Positions 57,538-64,000 of a stretch of 64,000 nucleotides of DNA are shown here, in pieces. Below the pieces are notes generated by a model. That model ran no database searches and was not told where the DNA came from. It was given only the letters and a program-made list of their open reading frames with translations. Origin of the DNA: Beijerinckiaceae bacterium (GTDB lineage: Bacteria; Pseudomonadota; Alphaproteobacteria; Rhizobiales; Beijerinckiaceae); assembly GCA_027532775.1 (NCBI GenBank), contig JAPZTO010000002.1:310001-374000 (forward strand), written 5' to 3'. Every line of letters begins with the position of its first letter. Position 1 is the stretch's first letter. A program made the translations under genes and the position numbers.

Positions 57538-57636
57538 TCATCCCGCGGGTCAAGCCCCGGCATTTCCTGTGGCAGGGCCGGCAATTTTCTGCTTTGAACG
57601 CCCCGAAGCCAGAGGGGCTGCGAAGGAAAGAGCGCC

Positions 57637-58398
57637 GTGCCGACGATCCACCTGCATGATTCCACCTTCGAGGTGTCCTCCGGTCCCCAGGATGCATTCT
57701 GGGGGCGCGTCAATGCTGGCATCTGGGAAGCCTCGACCTTCGAGGCGATCGCGCGGAACCTGACGCCGGAAACCACAGTGCTGGATTTCGGCGCCTGGAT
57801 CGGCCCGGTCTCGCTCTTTGCCGCGACACGTGCGCGGCAGGTCTTCTCGTTCGAGCCCGATCCGGTGGCTGCTGCCGAATTCAAGGCGAATATCGCGCTG
57901 AATCCAGCTCTGGGCCAACGTATCACCGTCATCGAAAAAGCGGTGTGGCCCGAGGCTGGTACCGTCCGGATGGGCGCGAAGACCGCACAGGGCGATTCGA
58001 TGTCGAGCGTGCACCACACGGGTTCGGCCGTGAACTGGGAAGTGCCCACCATCACGCCGGCCGAAATTGCTGCCCTCCTGCCTGCGGAAGGGCCGGTTTT
58101 CGTGAAAATCGATGTCGAGGGCGCCGAATATGCCATCGTCCCGACACTGGCTCCCCTGTTGGCGCGCGACAACCTGACCGCACTGGTCTCGTTCCATCCG
58201 CGCTTTGCCGCTGGCGGGCATCCGCGTTGGCACAAGACATTCCCGATGACCAAGCGGGTCTTCGACGTGTTCCGCGGCTTCCGGATCCATCGCGTCCACA
58301 AGAAAAGCGTGACCCCGGCGCCGTGGCTGGAATGGCTGAGCGCGCTGCCTTTCCCCGCTTTCGAAGCGAAGACCACCTATCTCTTCACGCGGGACTGA
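57637..58398 (+). CDS. FkbM family methyltransferase
   Basis: A 253-residue SAM-dependent methyltransferase of the FkbM type: TTVLDFGAWIGPVSLFAA (motif I; the common form is DVGANIG), VFSFEPDPVAAAEFKANIALN, and the diagnostic VFVKIDVEGAEYAIV. FkbM enzymes O-methylate sugars or polyketides. The start is GTG at 57637 with AAGGAAAG upstream. It ends 12 bp before the converging DUF268 gene. Confidence 0.93.
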   Translation: MPTIHLHDSTFEVSSGPQDAFWGRVNAGIWEASTFEAIARNLTPETTVLDFGAWIGPVSLFAATRARQVFSFEPDPVAAAEFKANIALNPALGQRITVIEKAVWPEAGTVRMGAKTAQGDSMSSVHHTGSAVNWEVPTITPAEIAALLPAEGPVFVKIDVEGAEYAIVPTLAPLLARDNLTALVSFHPRFAAGGHPRWHKTFPMTKRVFDVFRGFRIHRVHKKSVTPAPWLEWLSALPFPAFEAKTTYLFTRD

Positions 58399-58410
58399 CC
58401 GACCGGGCTT

Positions 58411-59136
58411 TCAGCCCGGCTTGCGGAACAGGAAGCAGCCACAGCCATAACGCTGGCGGGCGACGCGCGCCGGGTCGGCATCCATGACCAGCATCGCCCC
58501 ATCGCGCTTGTCGGTGATCAGGGCGAATTCAGCCAGTTCGAGCCCTTCGAACAGGGCCATTACCGCCTCGAAACTGTAGATCCGGTGGGCGTTGAAATGG
58601 ATTTCCGGCCGCCCGACCGGCGTGACGAAAAGCAGGTGACCGCCGGGCGCCAACACGCGCTTCAGTTCGGCGCAGGCCCGCGCGTCGCCGGCCGGATCCA
58701 GCGTGTCCCCGTAGCGGCCGAGACCGACATGTTCGATCACATGCATGCAGGACAACGAAGGGATGCTGCCATCAGCGAAGGACAGGGCAAGCAAGTCCGC
58801 AGCCCCGACTTCCGCGCCGGGAATGGCGAAGGCCGGCGGGCGGTAATCGTAATGCGTCATCGGCACGAAAGCCGAGACATTCGAGACGAAGAACAGCGAC
58901 GAGCCGATATCGACATGATGCGCCGGCTTCAGCCGGGCCAGCACACGGGCGGCCCAGCCCGTATGGTAGACGTAATGGGTATCGAAGCCGGTCGTGCCGG
59001 TGGCCTCGTTGATCGGGCGGATTTTCGAGAATTTCGGGACCGGGCGGCCCAGTTCGCGCGAGGTCCGGCGGAACCGGAACAGATCACGCAGATAGGAGGG
59101 GCTCAGGATCGCCCGGATGATCTGCTTGGGCTGCAT
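58411..59136 (-). CDS. DUF268-type SAM methyltransferase-like protein
   Basis: A 241-residue protein with the DIGSSLFFVSNVSAF motif (SAM motif I region), CMHVIEHVGLGRYGDTLDPAGD, and LAPGGHLLFVTPVGRPEIHFNAHRIYSFEAV, all typical of DUF268 methyltransferase-like proteins, which occur in surface polysaccharide clusters. The product modified is unknown. Its ATG lies two bases after the ABC exporter stop, so the two are probably one unit. Confidence 0.85.
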   Translation of the reverse strand: MQPKQIIRAILSPSYLRDLFRFRRTSRELGRPVPKFSKIRPINEATGTTGFDTHYVYHTGWAARVLARLKPAHHVDIGSSLFFVSNVSAFVPMTHYDYRPPAFAIPGAEVGAADLLALSFADGSIPSLSCMHVIEHVGLGRYGDTLDPAGDARACAELKRVLAPGGHLLFVTPVGRPEIHFNAHRIYSFEAVMALFEGLELAEFALITDKRDGAMLVMDADPARVARQRYGCGCFLFRKPG

Positions 59137-59138
59137 GG

Positions 59139-60890
59139 TCAGCGACCTCCCATCTGGAGCCGGAACAGGCTGGCATAGGTGCCCTGTTGCAAGAGCAGCG
59201 CGTCATGGCTGCCCTGCTCGACAACGCGGCCCTGTTCGATCACCACGATGCGATCAGCATGCATGATGCTGGCCAGTCGATGCGCCACCATCACGGTCGT
59301 GCGGTTTCGTGAAAGGTCAGCGAGGGTCTGGCGCAGGGCATCCTCGGATTGGGCATCGAGCGCTGCTGTCGGTTCGTCGAGCAGCAGGATGGGCGCATCG
59401 CGCAGGAAGGCGCGGGCAATGGCGATGCGCTGCTTCTGCCCGCCGGAAAGGCGGCCGGCAAGCTCGCCTACCGGGGTATCATAGCCGAGAGGCAGCCCCT
59501 CGATGAAGGCATCCGCCTGGGCGGCGCGGGCGGCGGCGCGGATTTCGTCCTCGGTTGCGCCGGCCTTGCCGATGGCGATGTTGTCACGGATCGAGCCGTC
59601 GAACAGGAAGGTATCCTGCCCGACATAGGCGATAACGCTGCGCAGGCTGGCAGCGTCGAGTTCCGCCAGTGGCTGGCCGTCCAGCGCCAGGCTACCGGCT
59701 TGCGGCTCCCAGAATTTCAGGATGAGGCTGAGCAAAGTCGATTTGCCCGAGCCGGAACCGCCGACAAGCGCGGTCGTCTGTCCTGCCGGAATGTCGAGCG
59801 TGACTTCGCGCAAAACCGGCCCGGCCTCGGGATGGTAGGCGAAGGTGACGTCCTTCAGGCTGATGGCGCAGGGGCCGGGGCGGACCGGGCGGCCCTGCCC
59901 TTCGGCCTGCTCGGGAACTTCGTCGATCATCTCGAAGAACAGGCGCAGCCCGACGAAGTGCTGCTCGAGCTGCAGCCGCGCGCTGGCCAGCCGCCGTGCC
60001 GGGTCGTAGGCCAGCAGAAGGGCCGTGATAAAGGAGAAGAAGGCACCCGGCGTCGCGCCGTGGCTGATCACGCGCCAGCCGCCATAGAGAATCACCAGCG
60101 CAACCGCGATCCCAGCCAGGGTCTCGACGATGGGTTGGGTACGGGCCATCAGTTTCGCAGCACGGTCGGCATTGGCCTGCTGGTCTGTGATGACGCCATC
60201 GAGCCGCTCGCCCAGGCGCTGCTCGGCTCCGAAAGCTTTCACGACGCGGAAGCCCTGGATGATCTGCCGGAGCTGGTCGGCCAGTGTGACCCCGATCGAG
60301 ACCTGCTTTTTCTGCACCTTGCCGACGCGGACGCCGAGACCGGCAATGAAGATGGCCGCCACGGGCAAGGCCAGCAGGACAATCGACGAGACGAGCGGGT
60401 CCTGCACGATCATGACGCCGATCAGGCCGATCAGGGTCAGCAGATCGCGACCGACAACCGTCACGAGCAATTGCAGGATCTGCCGTGCTGCATCGGCAGA
60501 GAGGACCTGCTTGGCGATGACCTCGCTCGATGTGCGCTGCTGGATGCCGCGGACTTCCTGCGCCAGCAACGACGAGACGAGGCGCTTCTGGCCATCGGCG
60601 ACGATGGCATTGCCGATCTGGGCGAGGATGACGCCCTGCCCGTAGGAAGCGGCGCCCCGCGTGACATAGATCACCAGGACAGCCGTGGCGACGAAGATCA
60701 ACGCCGACTGGCTCTTGGCGATGAAGATGTCATTGATCACATCCTTCATCAGCCAGGCGGTCGCGGCCGTCGTGGCGGAGACGATCCCGAGCATCAGGAA
60801 GGCGAGTACATAGCGCCAGACGAAACGGCGGCCGGTCTCGGAGACCAACCGCCGGAGATCGGCATAGCGCTGGTTTTTCGGCTCTTCCAT
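59139..60890 (-). CDS. ABC exporter, fused membrane and ATPase domains (MsbA-like)
   Basis: A 583-residue half transporter: six membrane helices (about 25-320) and an ATPase domain with Walker A LVGGSGSGKSTLLS, Q-loop AYVGQDTFLFDGSI, signature RLSGGQKQRIAIARA and Walker B ILLLDEPTAALD. It should dimerise to export a lipid-linked substrate; next to glycan genes a lipid-linked oligosaccharide is plausible. It follows aspS by 23 bp and is followed at two bases by the DUF268 gene, an unusual joint of a tRNA synthetase with a glycan exporter. Confidence 0.92.
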   Translation of the reverse strand: MEEPKNQRYADLRRLVSETGRRFVWRYVLAFLMLGIVSATTAATAWLMKDVINDIFIAKSQSALIFVATAVLVIYVTRGAASYGQGVILAQIGNAIVADGQKRLVSSLLAQEVRGIQQRTSSEVIAKQVLSADAARQILQLLVTVVGRDLLTLIGLIGVMIVQDPLVSSIVLLALPVAAIFIAGLGVRVGKVQKKQVSIGVTLADQLRQIIQGFRVVKAFGAEQRLGERLDGVITDQQANADRAAKLMARTQPIVETLAGIAVALVILYGGWRVISHGATPGAFFSFITALLLAYDPARRLASARLQLEQHFVGLRLFFEMIDEVPEQAEGQGRPVRPGPCAISLKDVTFAYHPEAGPVLREVTLDIPAGQTTALVGGSGSGKSTLLSLILKFWEPQAGSLALDGQPLAELDAASLRSVIAYVGQDTFLFDGSIRDNIAIGKAGATEDEIRAAARAAQADAFIEGLPLGYDTPVGELAGRLSGGQKQRIAIARAFLRDAPILLLDEPTAALDAQSEDALRQTLADLSRNRTTVMVAHRLASIMHADRIVVIEQGRVVEQGSHDALLLQQGTYASLFRLQMGGR

Positions 60891-60913
60891 CGTACCGGGC
60901 GCCGGCCCGCTCC

Positions 60914-62686
60914 TTATTTCTCAGGCAGGTTCAGGCGGAGATGCAACTCGCGCAGCTGCTTGTTGGTGGGCGGCGTCGGCGCGCCCATCAGCAAATCCTC
61001 GGCGCGCTGGTTCATCGGGAACAGGGCGACCTCGCGCAGGTTCTGCGCATCGCAGAGCAGCATCACGATGCGGTCAACGCCGGCTGCCATGCCGCCATGC
61101 GGTGGCGCACCATACTGGAAGGCGCGATACATGCCGCCGAAGCGCTCGATCACCGTCTCCTCGCCATAGCCGGCAATCTCGAAGGCCTTCACCATCGCTT
61201 CCGGCTTGTGGTTCCGGATGCCGCCAGAGGCCAGTTCGTAGCCATTGCAGGCGATGTCGTACTGGAAGGCCTTGATGGTCAGCGGGTCCTGCGAGGTCAG
61301 CGCATCGAGGCCGCCCTGCGGCATCGAGAACGGGTTGTGGCAGAAGTCGATCTTCTTCTCGTCCTCGTTCCATTCGAAGAACGGGAAATCGGTGATCCAG
61401 GCGAATTCAAACCGGTTTCTGTCGGTCAGGTTCAGATCCTCGCCGACCTTGAGGCGGGCCGAGCCGGCGAATTTCACGAACTTTTCCGGGTTGCCGGCGA
61501 CGAAGAAGGCGGCGTCGCCATCCTTCAGCCCGAGCTGCGCGCGGATCTGCTCGGCCTTGCCCGGGCCGATATTGTTCGCAATCGGACCGGCGCCCTGCCC
61601 GTCCTTCCACATGATGTACCCGAGCCCCGGCTGGCCTTCGCCCTGGGCCCAGCTGTTCATGCGGTCGCAGAAGGCGCGGCTGCCGCCGCCCGGCGCGGGA
61701 ATGGCCCAGACGCGGTTCTTCGGCTCCTCGAGGATGCGTGCGAAGACCTTGAAGCCGCTGTCCCGGAAGACATCGGAAACGTCCTGCATCACGATCGGGT
61801 TACGCAGGTCGGGCTTGTCCGAACCATATTTGGCCATGGATTCAGCATAGGGAATGCGCGGCCAGGGCGACGGCGTGACCGGGCGGCCGCCACCGAATTC
61901 CTCGAAAATGCCCCGGATGACCGGCTCCATGGTCGTGAAGACATCGTTCTGCTCGACGAAGCTCATCTCCACGTCGAGCTGGTAGAACTCGCCGGGCAGC
62001 CGGTCCGCCCGCGGGTCCTCGTCGCGGAAGCAGGGTGCGATCTGGAAATAGCGGTCGAAACCGGCCATCATCAGCAACTGCTTGTACTGCTGCGGCGCCT
62101 GCGGCAGCGCGTAGAACGTGCCGGGATGGATGCGGCTCGGGACCAGGAAGTCGCGCGCGCCTTCCGGCGAAGAGGCCGTGAGAATCGGCGTGGCGAATTC
62201 GTTGAAGCCCGCCGCCTTCATGCGCTGGCGCATCGAATCGACCACCTTCACGCGCATCATGATGTTGCTGTGCAGCTTTTCGCGGCGCAGATCGAGGAAG
62301 CGGTATTTCAGCCGGGTTTCCTCGGGGAAATCCGTGTCACCGAAGACCTGAAGCGGCAATTCGGCCGCCGCGCCGAGCACTTCCAGCGATGTGACGAACA
62401 TTTCCACCGCGCCGGTCGGCAGGTTCGGGTTCTCGGTGCCGCCCGGGCGCTGGCGGACCTTGCCATCGACACGGATCACCCATTCCGAACGCACCTTCTC
62501 GGCGGCGTTGAAGGCGGGGCTGTCCGGATCGACGACGATCTGGGTCATACCGTAATGATCGCGCAGGTCGATGAAGAGCACGCCGCCATGGTCACGGATG
62601 CGATGGCACCAGCCGGACAGGCGGGCCTCTGTGCCGATGTCGGAAGCGCGGAGCGCGCCGCAGGTATGGGTGCGATAACGATGCAT
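60914..62686 (-). CDS. aspS: aspartate--tRNA ligase
   Basis: Class II synthetase, 590 residues, with the N-terminal OB-fold anticodon domain ([22 protein letters not shown]), class II motif 2 ([30 protein letters not shown]) and the bacterial GAD insertion domain. Motif 3 lies in [16 protein letters not shown]. Bacterial length. Divergent from rnd (163 bp apart), a neighbour it usually has in this group. It should also lead transcription of the ABC exporter and DUF268 genes. Confidence 0.98.
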   Translation of the reverse strand: MHRYRTHTCGALRASDIGTEARLSGWCHRIRDHGGVLFIDLRDHYGMTQIVVDPDSPAFNAAEKVRSEWVIRVDGKVRQRPGGTENPNLPTGAVEMFVTSLEVLGAAAELPLQVFGDTDFPEETRLKYRFLDLRREKLHSNIMMRVKVVDSMRQRMKAAGFNEFATPILTASSPEGARDFLVPSRIHPGTFYALPQAPQQYKQLLMMAGFDRYFQIAPCFRDEDPRADRLPGEFYQLDVEMSFVEQNDVFTTMEPVIRGIFEEFGGGRPVTPSPWPRIPYAESMAKYGSDKPDLRNPIVMQDVSDVFRDSGFKVFARILEEPKNRVWAIPAPGGGSRAFCDRMNSWAQGEGQPGLGYIMWKDGQGAGPIANNIGPGKAEQIRAQLGLKDGDAAFFVAGNPEKFVKFAGSARLKVGEDLNLTDRNRFEFAWITDFPFFEWNEDEKKIDFCHNPFSMPQGGLDALTSQDPLTIKAFQYDIACNGYELASGGIRNHKPEAMVKAFEIAGYGEETVIERFGGMYRAFQYGAPPHGGMAAGVDRIVMLLCDAQNLREVALFPMNQRAEDLLMGAPTPPTNKQLRELHLRLNLPEK

Positions 62687-62849
62687 GATGGTGTGTCTTC
62701 GGCTCGATCGTGCTGGAACGCCGCGGGCAACTGCAGGCCTTCCGTCGGGCGCGACAAGAGCGGCGACCGGTGCGGATTGTCAAGCGCGAACCGGGGAAAG
62801 CCGTCGGGACGGGCGCGACAAACGCTCGGAATTCGGATAAGGGCCGAAT

Positions 62850-64000
62850 ATGGCTCATCCTTCCGCGCTTCCTCTTCCGCCCCTGACCATCACCAGTGCC
62901 GATCTCGCCGCCGCCTGCGAACGGCTGGCGCAGCATGCCTTCGTGACCGTCGATACCGAGTTCCTACGCGAGACGACGTATTATCCGAAGCTCTGCCTGA
63001 TCCAGATGGCCAGCGCCGACGAGATCGTGCTGGTCGATCCGCTGGCCAGCAATCTCGATCTCGCGCCGTTCTTCGCGCTGATGGTCAACCCGGAAGTGAT
63101 GAAGGTCTTCCATGCCGCGCGGCAGGATATCGAAATCATCTGGAACCTCGGCCGGGTGATCCCTGCGCCACTTTTTGATTCGCAGGTGGCGGCCATGGTC
63201 TGCGGCTATGGCGAGCAGGTCTCGTATGAGAGCCTCGCGGCCGGCCTCGCCCAGGCAAAGATCGACAAATCCTCGCGCTTCACCGACTGGTCGCGCCGGC
63301 CTCTGACGGATGCCCAGCTGGCCTATGCAGCGGCGGATGTGACGCATCTGCGCGTGGTGTACGAGAAACTGATGCAGCGGATCGACAAGAACAACCGGCT
63401 TGGCTGGGTGGCCGACGAGATGGCGGTCCTCGCGAATCCACGCACCTACGAGGTTGATCCCGCCGATGCGTGGATGCGGATCAAGGCGCGGATCCGCAAG
63501 CCGGTCGAGCGGGCGGTGCTGATGGAACTGGCGGCGTGGCGGGAGCGTGAGGCGCAGAACCGCGACGTGCCGCGCGGCCGGATCCTCAAGGATGACGGGC
63601 TGGTCGAGATCGCCGTGGCGCAGCCGAAATCCGTCGAGGATCTTGCCCGCCTCCGCGCGGTGCCGAACGGGTTCGAGCGCTCGCGCGCCGGACAGGACAT
63701 TCTCGAGGCTGTGGGGCGCGGCAAGGCGCGCGATCCGGAGACGGTCCCGCCCTTCGAGCAGGAGCGACCGGGCGGGAACGGCGCGCTGGTCCAGCTGCTC
63801 AAGGTGCTGTTGCAATCCGTCTCGGAGCGGAACCAGGTGGCCGCGCGGCTTGTTGCCTCGTCGGAGGATATCGACCGCTTGGCGGCAAACCCTGCTCCCG
63901 ATCAGCCCATTCTGCAAGGCTGGCGCGGCGAGATTTATGGCCAGCTCGCGATGCAGCTGATCCGCGGCGAGGTGCTGATCGGCCTCGAGAAGGGGCGCGT
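62850..64000 (+). CDS. rnd: ribonuclease D (3' partial)
   Basis: 3'-5' exoribonuclease for tRNA maturation. The frame is open from ATG at 62850 to the right edge with no stop, so about 383 residues are visible. The DEDDy exonuclease motifs are present: Asp and Glu in FVTVDTEFLRETTYYPKLCLIQ, Asp in VFHAARQDIEIIW, and the Tyr/Asp pair in LAYAAADVTHLRVVYE. An HRDC domain follows (about 210-295, KPVERAVLMELAAWREREAQNRDVPRGRIL). The end of the protein lies outside the window. Confidence 0.96.
   Translation, partial: MAHPSALPLPPLTITSADLAAACERLAQHAFVTVDTEFLRETTYYPKLCLIQMASADEIVLVDPLASNLDLAPFFALMVNPEVMKVFHAARQDIEIIWNLGRVIPAPLFDSQVAAMVCGYGEQVSYESLAAGLAQAKIDKSSRFTDWSRRPLTDAQLAYAAADVTHLRVVYEKLMQRIDKNNRLGWVADEMAVLANPRTYEVDPADAWMRIKARIRKPVERAVLMELAAWREREAQNRDVPRGRILKDDGLVEIAVAQPKSVEDLARLRAVPNGFERSRAGQDILEAVGRGKARDPETVPPFEQERPGGNGALVQLLKVLLQSVSERNQVAARLVASSEDIDRLAANPAPDQPILQGWRGEIYGQLAMQLIRGEVLIGLEKGR

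Overview
The window looks like a GC-rich chromosomal segment of an alphaproteobacterium, most likely in the Hyphomicrobiales (Rhizobiales). The evidence is the gene content and order: argS-dgt with divergent erpA, then SPOR-nagZ-scpAB-tatABC-serS-surE-pcm-nlpD-like and yajC-secDF-Mth938; an exact GTTC-N7-GTTC LexA box before uvrA; the CPVS form of the first UvrA zinc finger; a DUF1127 gene followed by C-rich hairpins; and palindromic intergenic repeats. I cannot place it to genus.

Layout. 1-2.8 kb: the 3' part of an NAD-linked molybdenum/tungsten formate dehydrogenase alpha subunit that enters from the left. 2.9-7.0 kb: leftward tgt, queA, two cyclophilins and coaD. 7.1-14.8 kb: an HAD hydrolase, a PPK2 kinase, panC, thiC with a TPP riboswitch, and gyrA. 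15-19 kb: membrane proteins, an Lrp-type regulator divergent from an exported rhodanese, and ssb. 18.7-24.4 kb: a small secreted protein, SOS-controlled uvrA, a DUF1127 protein with a hairpin array, and trmFO. 24.4-44.8 kb: a long block read almost entirely leftward, covering translocation (yajC-secD-secF, tatABC), two complex I assembly factor homologues, envelope proteins (nlpD-like, nagZ, SPOR), chromosome condensation (scpAB), stationary-phase repair (surE-pcm) and two tRNA synthetases. Only the DUF815 ATPase reads the other way. An ABC ATPase without permeases sits between scpB and tatA. 45-50 kb: erpA, a large exported protein of unknown function, and a malic enzyme-phosphotransacetylase fusion. 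50-61 kb: an accessory island for surface glycan synthesis (GT2, AsnB-like amidotransferase, three methyltransferases, GT11 fucosyltransferase, two unrecognised proteins, an ABC exporter). 61-64 kb: aspS and the 5' part of rnd, which runs off the right edge.

How the genes work together. Most of the window is housekeeping. Gene pairs share pathways: tgt/queA (queuosine), the Sec and Tat exporters, scpA/scpB, and surE/pcm. Several joints are ATGA or short overlaps (secF/Mth938, surE/pcm, tatB/tatC, SPOR/nagZ, scpB/ABC), which suggests coupled translation. The least routine parts are four. First, the DUF1127 gene is followed by two matching hairpins with the same CTC-rich loop, a weaker third and a strong terminator, resembling the CcsR/cuckoo small RNA family. 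Second, a 91-bp tandem duplication lies between the cyclophilin genes, with a compensatory base change in a hairpin. Third, the tRNA-guanine transglycosylase has lost three of its four zinc ligands. Fourth, the glycan island contains two proteins I cannot assign. No tRNA or rRNA genes, CRISPR array, phage or insertion sequence was seen.
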